A stretch of DNA of 33,127 bases, taken from positions 5,300-38,426 of the forward strand of contig MEQZ01000014.1 in NCBI GenBank assembly GCA_001770425.1. The letters are read 5' to 3'. This stretch comes from Betaproteobacteria bacterium RIFCSPLOWO2_02_FULL_65_20. GTDB lineage: Bacteria > Pseudomonadota > Gammaproteobacteria > Burkholderiales > SG8-39. The notes under the pieces are model-generated. The model was not told the origin of the DNA and ran no database searches. It saw nothing but the letters and a program-made list of their open reading frames with translations. Below are positions 22,357 to 32,684 of this stretch, piece by piece. Every line of letters begins with the position of its first letter. The stretch's first letter is position 1. The position numbers and the translations under genes are program-made.

Positions 22357-23119
22357 GCAGCGCGCCTCCCAGGTAGGCCTCGATCACCGTCGGATCCCGC
22401 TGCACCCGGGCGGGCGGCCCCTCGGCAATCTTCCTGCCGTAGTCGAGCACGGCGACCCGGTCGCACAGGCCCATCACCAGCTTTACGTCGTGCTCGATCA
22501 GGAGAACGGTGACGCCATCGGCGCGGATCGCTTCGAGCAACCCGCGCAAGCTCGCGGTCTCGGTCGCGTTCATGCCGGCCGCTGGCTCGTCCAGCGCGAG
22601 CAGCCTGGGCTCGGTGGCGAGCGCACGCGCGATCTCCAGCCGGCGTTGATCGCCATAGGAGAGGTTCCTGGCTGACTCGTCCCTGCGCCCCGCAAGCCCC
22701 ACGTATTCGAGCAATTCGAGCGAGCGAGCGTGAATCGCGCGCTCCTCTGCGCGCGAGCCCGAATCGCGCAGCACCGCGCCGATCACACCGGTTCGCGTGC
22801 GCACATGGCGCCCGACCATGACGTTTTCAACGGCGCTCATGTTGGCGAACAGGCGGATATTCTGGAACGTGCGCGCGATGCCCGCTGCCGCCACGCGGTG
22901 CGGTTCGCCTACGGGCAGCGGTGCCCCGTCGAACAGAAATTCGCCCTCATCGGGCCGGTACAGCCCCGTGAGCACATTGAAGAGCGTGGTCTTGCCGGCG
23001 CCATTGGGGCCGATCAGGCCGTAGATCTCGCCGCGCTCGATCCCCAGCGATACCTGCATGAGCGCGTCCAGCCCGCCGAAGCGCTTGCCTACGCTACGCG
23101 CCTCCAGCAGTGCGCTCAT
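22349..23119 (-). CDS. livG: Branched-chain amino-acid ABC transporter ATP-binding protein LivG
   Basis: A 256-residue ABC ATPase: Walker A GPNGAGKTT (37-45), Q-loop at Gln86 in ARTFQNIRLF, signature LSYGDQRR (153-160), Walker B LLALDEPAAGMN (Asp177-Glu178) and H-loop His210 in LIEHDVKLVMGL. ARTFQNIRLF and EPAAGMN are typical of LivG. The ATG at 23119 begins MSALLEARSVGKRFGG and has only a weak upstream site (GGGGCC). Its 5' side is unusual: the 29-bp tandem repeat array fills the space between it and the livM stop, so livG initiation may depend on that leader. It overlaps livF by 8 bp. Confidence 0.95.
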   Translation of the reverse strand: MSALLEARSVGKRFGGLDALMQVSLGIERGEIYGLIGPNGAGKTTLFNVLTGLYRPDEGEFLFDGAPLPVGEPHRVAAAGIARTFQNIRLFANMSAVENVMVGRHVRTRTGVIGAVLRDSGSRAEERAIHARSLELLEYVGLAGRRDESARNLSYGDQRRLEIARALATEPRLLALDEPAAGMNATETASLRGLLEAIRADGVTVLLIEHDVKLVMGLCDRVAVLDYGRKIAEGPPARVQRDPTVIEAYLGGALHA

Positions 23120-23139
23120 CGCGCGGCCCCGATCAGACT

Positions 23140-23250
23140 CACGCCGCAAGCTCCCGCTTGACCGATTTCACGACGCAAGCTCCCGCTTGACCGATTTCAC
23201 GCCGCAAGCTCCCGCTTGACCGATTTCACGACGCAAGCTCGCGCTTGCGT
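23140..23250. repeat. 29-bp tandem repeat between livM and livG, with hairpins
   Basis: Three full 29-bp units start at 23140, 23169 and 23198, and a fourth partial unit starts at 23227 inside the 3' end of livM. Units 1 and 3 begin CACGCCGCAAGC and units 2 and 4 begin CACGACGCAAGC, so the array looks like a duplicated 58-bp pair. On the minus strand each unit repeats the end of livM, encoding KSVKRELA plus Ala or Ser and a TGA, but 29 is not a multiple of 3, so the frame shifts from unit to unit. Each unit holds CAAGC-TCCC-GCTTG; the copy in livM extends this to ACGCAAGC (23231-23238), TCGC, GCTTGCGT (23243-23250), a perfect 8-bp stem. Confidence 0.9.
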
Positions 23251-24320
23251 GTGGTCGACGGCCAGATGCCGGCGGGCCGGAACAGCATCACCAGCACCAG
23301 CGCGAGGCCGAACAGCAGCATGCGCACAACCTCCGGATCGAACACGATCTTTCCGAACAGCTGCTGCTGCACCGGCACGATGGTGTTGCGGAACACTTCC
23401 GGCATCGCCGCGAGCAGCACCGCGCCCAGAATCACACCGGGGATGTGCCCCATGCCGCCCAGGACCACCATGCACAGCACGACCACCGATTCCATCAGGA
23501 TGAAGCTCTCCGGGCTGACGAAACCCTGAAACCCGGCGAACAGGCCTCCCGCGATGCCGCCGAAGCTCGCTCCCATCGCGAAAGCGAGCAGCTTGATGTT
23601 GCGGGTGTTGATGCCCATCGCCCTGGCCGCGACCTCGTCCTCCCGGATCGCCACCCACGCCCTGCCGATGCGCGAATTTTCCAGCCGCAGACTGACGAAA
23701 ATCACCAGCAGCGCGAGCGCGAGAAAGAGATAGTAATAAAGGTGCACCGACGGAACGTCGATGCCGAGGACCTCGACAGGCCTGGCCAGCGAAAAATTGC
23801 TGAATGAAATCGGATCGATCCTGTTCACGCCCTGCGGGCCGTTGGTGATGTTCACCGGCGCGTTGAGATTGTTGAGAAAGATCCGGATGATCTCCCCGAA
23901 GCCCAGTGTGACGATGGCGAGGTAGTCGCCGCGCAGCTTGAGCGTCGGCGCACCGAGCAGCACCCCGAAGACACCGGCCACACCGGCCCCCATCGGCAAC
24001 ACCAGCCACACCGGCAGGTGAATTCCGAAATGCGGTGAGGCGAGCAGCGCGTAGGTGTAGGCACCGACGGCGTAGAAGGCGATGTAGCCCAGATCGAGCA
24101 GGCCCGCGAACCCGACCACGATGTTCAGGCCGAGCGCGAGCATCACGTACAGCAGCGCGAAATCGATGATGCGCACCCAGCCGCGGCCGCCCACGGCGCC
24201 GGCCACGAACGGCAGCACTGCGAGCGCGACCGCGATGAGCGCCACCCCCAGCCACCTGGCGCGCGGATCCCGCTTCGCGGTCTCCACCCAGTCGCCCAGA
24301 TCCTTCGCGGCCCAGCTCAC
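23226..24320 (-). CDS. livM: Branched-chain amino-acid ABC transporter permease LivM
   Basis: A 364-residue permease with about 9-10 membrane segments. Family blocks are LNIVVGFAGLLDLGYIAFYAVGAYTYALL, seen in two parts, then LRGDYLAIVTLGFGEIIRI and the EAA-like loop RAWVAIREDEVAARAMGINT, which contacts the ATPases. GFQGFVSPESFILMES and VVLGGMGHIPGVILGA follow. The start is GTG at 24320 in a GTGA overlap with the livH stop, with GGAG just upstream, so the two are translationally coupled. The C-terminal residues (RKRELAS) are encoded by the hairpin-bearing DNA that has been copied into the 29-bp repeats downstream. Confidence 0.95.
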   Translation of the reverse strand: MSWAAKDLGDWVETAKRDPRARWLGVALIAVALAVLPFVAGAVGGRGWVRIIDFALLYVMLALGLNIVVGFAGLLDLGYIAFYAVGAYTYALLASPHFGIHLPVWLVLPMGAGVAGVFGVLLGAPTLKLRGDYLAIVTLGFGEIIRIFLNNLNAPVNITNGPQGVNRIDPISFSNFSLARPVEVLGIDVPSVHLYYYLFLALALLVIFVSLRLENSRIGRAWVAIREDEVAARAMGINTRNIKLLAFAMGASFGGIAGGLFAGFQGFVSPESFILMESVVVLCMVVLGGMGHIPGVILGAVLLAAMPEVFRNTIVPVQQQLFGKIVFDPEVVRMLLFGLALVLVMLFRPAGIWPSTTRKRELAS

Positions 24321-25261
24321 GCCCGCTCCGCCACCCGCTCGCCCATCAGGCCCGAGGGCCGGAATACGAGCACCATGATCAACACGAAGAACGCAAACAC
24401 GTCCTGGTAGTTGCTGCCCATGAACCCGCCGGTGAGATCGCCGATGTAGCCCGCCCCTAGGCTTTCGATGAGTCCGAGCAGCAATCCGCCCGCCACCGCG
24501 CCGCCGAGGTTGCCGATGCCGCCGAGTACCGCCGCGGTGAAAGCCTTCAGCCCCAGCACAAACCCCATGTAGTAATGCGCGATCGAGTAGTTGGCGGCCA
24601 CCATGACCCCCGCCACCGCGGCCAGTGCGGACCCGATGACGAACGTGATCGAAATGATGGCATTGATGTTGACGCCCATCAGCCCGGCTACCGACTGGTT
24701 CTCGGCGGTGGCGCGCATCGCGCGCCCGAGCTTGGTGCGGTGTACCAGAAACATCAGCCCCGCCATGATCGCCATCGCGACGACGATGATCACCACCTGC
24801 ACCGGCGTCATGGTCGCGCCGAACACCTGGAACGGCTCGGTCGACACGTAGGCCGGAAAGCTATGGTAACTGCGTCCCCACACGACCATGGCGATGTTCT
24901 GCAGCAGGATGGACACGCCGATCGCCGTGATGAGCGGCGCCAGGCGCGGCGCAAAGCGCAGCGGCCGGTAGGCCACTCGCTCGATCGTATAGCCCAGCGC
25001 CATGCACACGGGAATCGCCGCGAGCGTAGACAGCAGCAGCACGATCGGCCCTGGAAGCCCCGGCAGCACGCTCTGCAGCAGGCGCGCTGCGCTGAGCGTG
25101 CTCAGCGCGCCGATCATGACCACCTCGCCGTGGGCGAAATTGATGAGGCCCAGCACGCCGTAGACCATGGTGTAGCCGAGCGCCACCAATGCGTAAACGC
25201 TGCCGAGCACCAGCCCGTTGAGGATCTGCTGAAGCAGGATTTCGAAGTCCACGGCGCTCAT
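24317..25261 (-). CDS. livH: Branched-chain amino-acid ABC transporter permease LivH
   Basis: A 314-residue permease with about 8-9 membrane segments. Diagnostic are QQILNGLVLGSVYALVALG, MVYGVLGLINFAHGEVVMIG, the coupling loop TKLGRAMRATAENQSVAGLMG and FTAAVLGGIGNLGGAVAGG. It forms the membrane channel with LivM. The ATG at 25261 (MSAVDFEILLQQ) lacks an obvious Shine-Dalgarno; a GTG at 25285 is an alternative but would fall inside the preceding terminator hairpin. An intrinsic terminator lies between it and livK, so livH and later genes depend on read-through and should be expressed below livK. Confidence 0.94.
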   Translation of the reverse strand: MSAVDFEILLQQILNGLVLGSVYALVALGYTMVYGVLGLINFAHGEVVMIGALSTLSAARLLQSVLPGLPGPIVLLLSTLAAIPVCMALGYTIERVAYRPLRFAPRLAPLITAIGVSILLQNIAMVVWGRSYHSFPAYVSTEPFQVFGATMTPVQVVIIVVAMAIMAGLMFLVHRTKLGRAMRATAENQSVAGLMGVNINAIISITFVIGSALAAVAGVMVAANYSIAHYYMGFVLGLKAFTAAVLGGIGNLGGAVAGGLLLGLIESLGAGYIGDLTGGFMGSNYQDVFAFFVLIMVLVFRPSGLMGERVAERA

Positions 25262-25274
25262 TGAACCACAAATG

Positions 25275-25304
25275 AAAAACGGCACCCGAAGTATTGGGTG
25301 CCGT
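25275..25304 (-). terminator. Intrinsic terminator between livK and livH
   Basis: On the minus strand ACGGCACCC, an 8-nt loop and GGGTGCCGT form a perfect 9-bp stem (25279-25304) followed at once by TTTTT (25279-25275). This is the best Rho-independent terminator in the window. Its place, just after the binding-protein gene and before the permease gene, fits partial termination that lowers membrane-component expression relative to LivK. Confidence 0.85.
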
Positions 25305-25321
25305 CGCGCAGCGTGTCGCAG

Positions 25322-26563
25322 CTATTTCTTCGCGGCGTCGGCCTTGGGCGCTTCGGCCTTGGGCGCTTCGGCGGCCGCGGGCGCCGCGCCACCGACCACC
25401 TCCAGCACATTCAGCTTGCCTTCCCTGGTCTCGTACATGGTGATGGCGCCGTTCTTGACGTCGCCCTTGTCGTCGAATTCGATCCTGCCGGTAACCCCCA
25501 GATACGACGTCTTGGGCAGTTCGGTGATGTAGACGGCCGGATCGGCCGACTTGGCGCGCTTCATCGCGTCGACGATCACGGCGACCGCGTCGTAACTGTA
25601 GGGCGAGTAGATCTGTACCTCGCTGTTGAAGCGCTTCTTGTAGCGTTCCGAAAAGGTCTTGTCAGTCATCCGCTCGAGCGGAAGACCGGCCTGAGTGCAG
25701 TAGAAACCTTCAGCCGCATCGCCGGCAAGCTTGATGAACTCCGGCGTGCAGGCGCCGTCGCCGGACATGAACTTGGCCTTGAGCCCGAGTTGCTTCATCT
25801 GCTTGGCCATAGGACCGGCTTGCGCGTCCATGCCGCCGTAGAACACGGCATCGGGCCGCCTGCCCTTGATCTTGGTCAAGATGGCTCTGAAGTCGGTTGC
25901 GTCGTTCTTGGTGAACTCTCTCGCGACTATCTTGACGCCGCCCGCCTTCGCGGCCTTTTCGACTTCGTCGGCCAGTCCCTGCCCGTAGGCGGTGCGATCG
26001 TCGATGATCGCGACGGTCTTGGCGCCGAGTTTGTGCACCGCGAACTCACCCACCACCTTGCCCTGCTGGATGTCGTTCGCCATCACCCGCATCGCGGTCT
26101 TGAAACCCTGCTGCGTATAAGTCGGATTGGTGGCTGAAGGCGAGATCTGGGGAATGCCGGCGTCGGCGTAGATTTTCGAGGCCGGGATGGTGGTTCCGGA
26201 ATTCAGGTGCCCGACGACGCCATTCACCTTTGCATCGACCAGTTTTTGCGCCACCACCGTGCCGGTCTTCGGATCGGCCTGGTCGTCTTCGCCGATGAGT
26301 TCGATCTTGAGCTTCTTGCCTTCGATCATGACGCCCTTGGCGTTGAGTTCCTCCACGGCGAGCCGCGCGCCGTTCTCGTTGTCCTTGCCCAGGTGGGCGA
26401 TGTTGCCGGTCAGCGGCGCGACATGGCCGATCTTGATCGCCAGTTCGGGCGGCGGCGCGGCTTTTTGCGGCGCCGGGGGCGGTGGTGCTTCCTTGCCGCA
26501 GCCTGAAAGCCCGAATGCAGCCAGCGCAGCGAGCGTGCACGAAACGACGTGTGAGCGGTTCAT
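25322..26563 (-). CDS. livK: Branched-chain amino-acid ABC transporter substrate-binding lipoprotein (LivK-like)
   Basis: A 413-residue type I periplasmic binding protein. The N-terminus is a lipoprotein signal with lipobox L19-S-G-C22, followed by a Pro/Ala linker. Family segments are IKIGHVAPLTGNIAHLGKDN, ENGARLAVEELNAKGV, VVGHLNSGTTIPASKIYADA, the cleft segment QISPSATNPTYT, and YSPYSYDAVAVIVDAMKRA. The extreme C-terminus is a low-complexity Ala/Pro/Lys tail (APKAEAPKADAAKK) absent from E. coli LivK. The start at 26563 has GGAGGGAG about 6 nt upstream; earlier in-frame starts lie within the promoter. It is the first gene of the operon, with a near-consensus sigma-70 promoter upstream and a terminator downstream. 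Ligand is probably a branched-chain amino acid, but short-chain amides are also known for this family. Confidence 0.92.
   Translation of the reverse strand: MNRSHVVSCTLAALAAFGLSGCGKEAPPPPAPQKAAPPPELAIKIGHVAPLTGNIAHLGKDNENGARLAVEELNAKGVMIEGKKLKIELIGEDDQADPKTGTVVAQKLVDAKVNGVVGHLNSGTTIPASKIYADAGIPQISPSATNPTYTQQGFKTAMRVMANDIQQGKVVGEFAVHKLGAKTVAIIDDRTAYGQGLADEVEKAAKAGGVKIVAREFTKNDATDFRAILTKIKGRRPDAVFYGGMDAQAGPMAKQMKQLGLKAKFMSGDGACTPEFIKLAGDAAEGFYCTQAGLPLERMTDKTFSERYKKRFNSEVQIYSPYSYDAVAVIVDAMKRAKSADPAVYITELPKTSYLGVTGRIEFDDKGDVKNGAITMYETREGKLNVLEVVGGAAPAAAEAPKAEAPKADAAKK
25341..25370 (-). repeat. Two perfect 15-bp tandem repeats in the livK tail
   Basis: GCCTTGGGCGCTTCG occurs twice in direct succession (25341-25355 and 25356-25370). 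Being a multiple of 3 it stays in frame and encodes the repeated EAPKA pentapeptide of the LivK C-terminal tail. Slippage at this site would lengthen or shorten the tail without loss of frame. Confidence 0.8.
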
Positions 26564-26593
26564 GGAAGACTCCCTCCCTAGTAAGGACGGCTG

Positions 26594-26622
26594 ATTATCC
26601 GTTTCGCACTCCAGAATGTCAA
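26594..26622 (-). promoter_or_regulatory. livK: Sigma-70-type promoter of the liv operon
   Basis: On the minus strand TTGACA (26622-26617), exactly 17 bp, then GATAAT (26599-26594). The -35 matches the consensus fully and the -10 in five of six positions. Transcription would start near 26587, leaving a leader of about 24 nt with the strong GGAGGGAG site before the livK ATG at 26563. Confidence 0.85.
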
Positions 26623-26659
26623 TTTGCACAACCTGTATTTTCTTAGCCGAATCACAGTC

Positions 26660-28705
<2,046 letters not shown>

Positions 28706-28871
28706 CGGAAGCACCACCGAGGGGGAAGAGTGGGGGCGATTATCCCTCGCCGCGGCGCGACGGATCTACCGCGACGGCGGTAGGGCCATTGCGTTGCCGG
28801 GGCGTCAGCACGTCGTCGGGCACGGGGGTCGCTCGTGTCGACGGATCCGGCCCCGCTCAGCCAGACCGCCT

Positions 28872-28899
28872 TTCACGGTTCATCGGCGAAGGCTAGAAT
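28872..28899 (+). promoter_or_regulatory. Possible promoter of the cyclase gene
   Basis: TTCACG (28872-28877), 16 bp, TAGAAT (28894-28899): four of six and five of six matches to sigma-70 consensus. It would give a leader of about 20 nt before the GTG at 28927. The spacing is short by one base and the match is moderate, so this is tentative. Confidence 0.35.
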
Positions 28900-28926
28900 G
28901 GCCTCTCTCCGTCGAGTCCAGGCGCC

Positions 28927-31290
28927 GTGAGCACCCAAACCAGCCCCGAGGCAGTCCGCAGGATTCTAGACCAGAGCACGTCGCGTGCCGAAGTCGAGCA
29001 GCTTCTGCAGCGCCTGTCGGAGGCCGAAAAGGCGGATCTCGTCCTTCAGCTTGCCGAGGACGCGCGTCGCAAGACGCTGTTCGTGGACATCGCCAACAGG
29101 GTTTCCGACAGCCTGTCACTGGACGTCCTGTTCCCCCGCCTGATGGAAGTGGTGACCGAAATGCTCGACGCGGACCGCAGCTCCCTGTTTCTCCATGACC
29201 CGGAGACCGGCGAGTTGTTTTCCCGCGTGATGCAAGGCAGCGTTATGGGCGAGGTGCGCTTTGGGGCCACGCTCGGCATCGCCGGCTCGGTGTTTGCGAG
29301 CGGAAGCGGGGAGATCATCGCCGACGCCTATGCCGATTCCCGCTTCAACCGCGATATGGACCGGCGCACCGGGTACCGTACGCGCAACATCCTGTGCGTT
29401 CCCATCCGCAACAGGAAGCAAGAGGTGATCGGCATCACCCAGGCGCTCAACAAGCGCGGGGGCGATTTCGACGCCGAGGATATGCAGCTGCTCGAGGCGC
29501 TGTCGCATCAGGCGGCCTCGGCGCTCGAGAACGCCCGGATATTCGAGAAAGTGGAGCGCGCGCAGCGCGAGGAGTTGCTGCTGCTCGAAGTGGTGAGCTC
29601 CATCGCCTCCGAAATCTTCCTTGAGCCGCTGCTGCAGAAGATCATCGACGCGGCGACGCTGCTTCTGGAAGCCGACCGCGGTTCGCTGTTTCTGTACGAC
29701 CCGGCGCGGGGCGAGCTGTATTCCCGCGTCGCCGGCGGCGCGACGATCAAGGAAATCCGGTTCCCCAGCAACGCCGGGATCGCCGGCGAATGCTTCACCG
29801 CAGGCGCGCCGGTCAACATACCCGACGCCTACGCCGACTCGCGATTCAATCCGGAGGTCGACAGGCGCACCGGGTACGAGACCAACAACATGCTGTGCAT
29901 GCCCATCACCACCCATCACGGCACCAGGGTCGGCGTGATGCAGATCCTCAACAAGAGGGCCGGATCCTTCGACCCCGGCGACGAGAAACGCCTGGTCGCG
30001 CTGTGCGCGCAGGCTGCGGTATCGATAGAGAATGCCCAGCTGTTCGAGCAGGTGAACGCGGCCCGCAACTACAACGAAGGCATCCTGCGCAGCATGAGCA
30101 ACGGCGTGGTCACGATGGACGCTTCGTGGACGATCACCAAGGTGAACCAGGCGGCGGTCCGTATCCTGCGCCGGGCCGAGGAGGACCTGCAGGGGAAAAC
30201 GCCGCACGCAGTCCTCGGCGAGCGCAACGCCTGGATCCTCAAGAGCCTGGAAAAAGTCCGCTCATCGGGCAAGACCGACATCACGGTGGACACCGACTTG
30301 CTGCTGGACAATCGCGAGGCGGTTTCGATCAACATGAGCACCGTGCCGCTGGTCACCGCCCAGGACCAGCCGGTCGGCTACATGCTGGTGATGGAGGACA
30401 TCAGCAGGGAAAAACGGCTGCGCAACACCATGTCGCGCTACATGAGCAAGGCCGTGGTCGACCAGTTGATCGAAGGCGGAGAGAAGGTGCTGGAGGCCTC
30501 GGGCCGCGAGGTCAGCGTGCTGTTCTCCGATATCCGGGGCTTCACCACCATCTCCGAGCGCCTGGGCGCCCGCGAGACGGTCGCGCTGCTCAACGAATAC
30601 TTCACCGACATGGTCGACATCGTATTCGCCCACAACGGCATCCTGGACAAATACATCGGCGACATGATCATGGCCGTGTTCGGGTCGGTGATGGCGCGCG
30701 ATCACGACGCCGACGATTCGGTGACGGTCGGCAATACGATGATGGTGGGCCTGCGCGAGCTGAACGCGCGCAGGCTGAAGACCGACCGCGAAGCTATCCG
30801 CATCGGGGTGGGAATCAGTACCGGGCACGTGGTGGTAGGCAACATCGGCTCGCCCAAACGCCTCGAATACACGGTGATTGGGGACCGCGTGAACCTGGCC
30901 GAGCGTCTCGAGGCGGCCAACAAGTATTACGGCACCGGCGTCCTGATATGCGAGCATACGGCGGCCAAGCTGCGGCGACCCGTTACGCTGCGGGAGATCG
31001 ATTTCATACGCGTGCGCGGCTTGATGCGGCCGCTTGCGGTCTACGAAGCGCTGGATCACCACACTGAAGAGAGCTTCGTGCATCGCGCCGAGGTTCTGGC
31101 GGCGTACGCCGAGGGTCTGCGGCTGTACCGGATGCGCGACTGGGCGCGCGCGGCGAGTTGCTTCCGCACCGCGTCCCTGGCCAATCCGGACGACAGGCCT
31201 TCGCGCGTTTTCTGGGAACGTTGCCTGCAATACGTCGAGACGCCGCCGTCGGATAGCTGGGATGGCGTCTGGACGGTGACGAACATCTGA
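28927..31290 (+). CDS. GAF-GAF-PAS class III adenylate/guanylate cyclase, CyaB1-like
   Basis: A 787-residue cytoplasmic protein. Order: N-terminal coiled region (1-50), GAF-A (about 60-205), GAF-B (about 225-375), PAS (about 384-495), class III cyclase domain (about 525-705) and one TPR-like helix pair (about 722-770). Cyclase residues are all visible: metal ligands Asp535 in VLFSDIRGFTTI and Asp579 in KYIGDMIMAVFG, Lys575, Asp653 in YTVIGDRVNLAERL, and transition-state Asn656 and Arg660. GAF-B has the full NKFDE cyclic-nucleotide signature (N342-K343, F348, D352-E353); GAF-A keeps N175-K176, F181 and D185 but has Met at the Glu position. This is the layout of Anabaena CyaB1, which is activated by cAMP through GAF-B. 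Lys575 and Asp653 favour ATP as substrate. The GTG start has a weak AGG site. Confidence 0.92.
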   Translation: MSTQTSPEAVRRILDQSTSRAEVEQLLQRLSEAEKADLVLQLAEDARRKTLFVDIANRVSDSLSLDVLFPRLMEVVTEMLDADRSSLFLHDPETGELFSRVMQGSVMGEVRFGATLGIAGSVFASGSGEIIADAYADSRFNRDMDRRTGYRTRNILCVPIRNRKQEVIGITQALNKRGGDFDAEDMQLLEALSHQAASALENARIFEKVERAQREELLLLEVVSSIASEIFLEPLLQKIIDAATLLLEADRGSLFLYDPARGELYSRVAGGATIKEIRFPSNAGIAGECFTAGAPVNIPDAYADSRFNPEVDRRTGYETNNMLCMPITTHHGTRVGVMQILNKRAGSFDPGDEKRLVALCAQAAVSIENAQLFEQVNAARNYNEGILRSMSNGVVTMDASWTITKVNQAAVRILRRAEEDLQGKTPHAVLGERNAWILKSLEKVRSSGKTDITVDTDLLLDNREAVSINMSTVPLVTAQDQPVGYMLVMEDISREKRLRNTMSRYMSKAVVDQLIEGGEKVLEASGREVSVLFSDIRGFTTISERLGARETVALLNEYFTDMVDIVFAHNGILDKYIGDMIMAVFGSVMARDHDADDSVTVGNTMMVGLRELNARRLKTDREAIRIGVGISTGHVVVGNIGSPKRLEYTVIGDRVNLAERLEAANKYYGTGVLICEHTAAKLRRPVTLREIDFIRVRGLMRPLAVYEALDHHTEESFVHRAEVLAAYAEGLRLYRMRDWARAASCFRTASLANPDDRPSRVFWERCLQYVETPPSDSWDGVWTVTNI

Positions 31291-31326
31291 CCGTCCTTGG
31301 AGCCGCCGACAGCGTGAACGTCCGCG

Positions 31327-31375
31327 GCCTGACTTGGGGAAATGAGGGGGCCGTGCCCCACTCATATCGTCAGGC
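31327..31375. terminator. Two-tier stem-loop between convergent signalling genes
   Basis: An outer 7-bp stem, GCCTGAC (31327-31333) with GTCAGGC (31369-31375), encloses an inner stem ATGAGGGGGC (31342-31351) with GCCCC-A-CTCAT (31355-31365, one bulged base) around the loop CGT. It occupies the 89-bp gap between the cyclase stop (31290) and the degenerate GGDEF-EAL stop (31380). No long T-tract is present. A bidirectional terminator is the simplest reading. Confidence 0.5.
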
Positions 31376-31379
31376 GGTC

Positions 31380-32684
31380 TCAATCCTCGTTTAATCCGTA
31401 CCGCTCGACGAACCCTTTGGGGTCGAGCGCCGGGCCCCTGTAATCGGCCTGCATGTAGTCGCAGCCGAGTTCCTTGAGCCGGCCCGCGGCCGCGTCGTCC
31501 GCAACGCCGACGGCAACAACGTCCAGTCTCAGGTGGTGGGCAAGCTCGATCAGCGACTGCAGGATGCGCTCGGACTTCTGAACGTCTGCCAGATCGCTCG
31601 CGGCAGCGACGTCGATCTTGATTTCCTGAAACGGCAGGGTCGCAAGCCAAAACAGAGACGAAAGCGCCTGGCCCGCGTCGTCGATCGACAGCTTCACGCC
31701 GAGCGCCTTCAGCCGCACCAGTGTTTCCCGCGCCGCGGCATCTGCGCGCAACACCGAAGTCTCCCCGATCTCGATGACGAGCCTGCCCGGCCTCAGACTC
31801 CAGGTGCGCAGCGCGCGTTCGACGACTTCGGGAAGCTCCGTGTGCAGCAGCACACGCCCTGGAATGTTGACGCCGATGCGCAAATCCAGCCCGGCGCTGT
31901 AGCGGAACTCCGAAACGTTTCGCAGCGCCCGATTCAGTATCGAAGAAACCAGTTCGGTGACCACGCCTGCCGATTCGGCCGCCGCAAAAGCGTCCTCCGC
32001 CGGGACCACGCCCAGTTTGGCGTCGCGCCCGCGCAGCAGGCTATCGGCCCCCATGATCTGTCCGAGGCGCAGATCGTACTGCGGCTGGAACAGCAGTTCG
32101 AGCGCGTCCTCCGCAACCGCCGTGCGCAGCCGGTTCTCGTACATGAACCGCGCCTGCCCCGGATTCTCCCGGTCTCCCGCGTACACCGCGATCCGGCCCG
32201 CAATGTCCCGCGCGGCAACGCACGCGCTCTTGGCCCGCTGCACCAGGGACTCGGCCTCATCGCCGTGGTCCGGATACATGGCGATCCCGATCGCGGGGCG
32301 CGTGTAGATCTCTTCCTCGCCCATCCAAAGCGGCGCGGCAACCACGCGCAGGATCTTCTCCGCCGCAAGCAGCGCCACGGCTGGACCCTCGACGGTCGAC
32401 AGTACGCAGGCGATGTCGTCCGGACCCATGTCGCCGACCAGATCATCCGGGCGGAGCACGTCTGCGCGCAGCGACGCGGCGATCCGGGCACGCACGGCGT
32501 CGCCGACCTGGTATCCCCACAGGGCGTTGATCTGCCCCATCACCCCGCACTTCATCAGCAGCACGGCCAGATTCCGGCCGTCGGCGCGCCGTTCCGCGAC
32601 GCGGCCGCGCAGCGCCTCCAGAAACGGGATTTCGGCGGCCGGCGAGCCGCGTGCCGCCGGCTCGGCAGAGTCCGCCTCGCTCAC
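31380..32684 (-). CDS. Degenerate GGDEF-EAL protein, probably non-catalytic
   Basis: A 434-residue protein. Residues about 20-170 are a GGDEF-like domain whose signature reads G87-P-D-D-I, so cyclase activity is unlikely. Residues about 180-430 are an EAL domain with core motifs altered: DSL at 214-216 in place of EAL, GVNIPG keeps the Asn, E305-I-G-E308 keeps Glu, D335-D-A-G replaces DDFG, Lys356 is kept, and the general-base motif AEGVE reads A391-V-G-V, losing a catalytic Glu. It is therefore probably a c-di-GMP receptor, scaffold or regulator. The GTG at 32684 overlaps the upstream HD-GYP stop by 4 bp (GTGA). The frame is open further upstream, but that reads across the HD-GYP gene. Activity loss is inferred from residues. 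Confidence 0.85.
   Translation of the reverse strand: MSEADSAEPAARGSPAAEIPFLEALRGRVAERRADGRNLAVLLMKCGVMGQINALWGYQVGDAVRARIAASLRADVLRPDDLVGDMGPDDIACVLSTVEGPAVALLAAEKILRVVAAPLWMGEEEIYTRPAIGIAMYPDHGDEAESLVQRAKSACVAARDIAGRIAVYAGDRENPGQARFMYENRLRTAVAEDALELLFQPQYDLRLGQIMGADSLLRGRDAKLGVVPAEDAFAAAESAGVVTELVSSILNRALRNVSEFRYSAGLDLRIGVNIPGRVLLHTELPEVVERALRTWSLRPGRLVIEIGETSVLRADAAARETLVRLKALGVKLSIDDAGQALSSLFWLATLPFQEIKIDVAAASDLADVQKSERILQSLIELAHHLRLDVVAVGVADDAAAGRLKELGCDYMQADYRGPALDPKGFVERYGLNED

Noticed and set aside
23140-23250. 29-bp repeats considered as a CRISPR array
   Set aside because: Units are directly adjacent with no spacers, are derived from the end of livM, and no cas genes are present.
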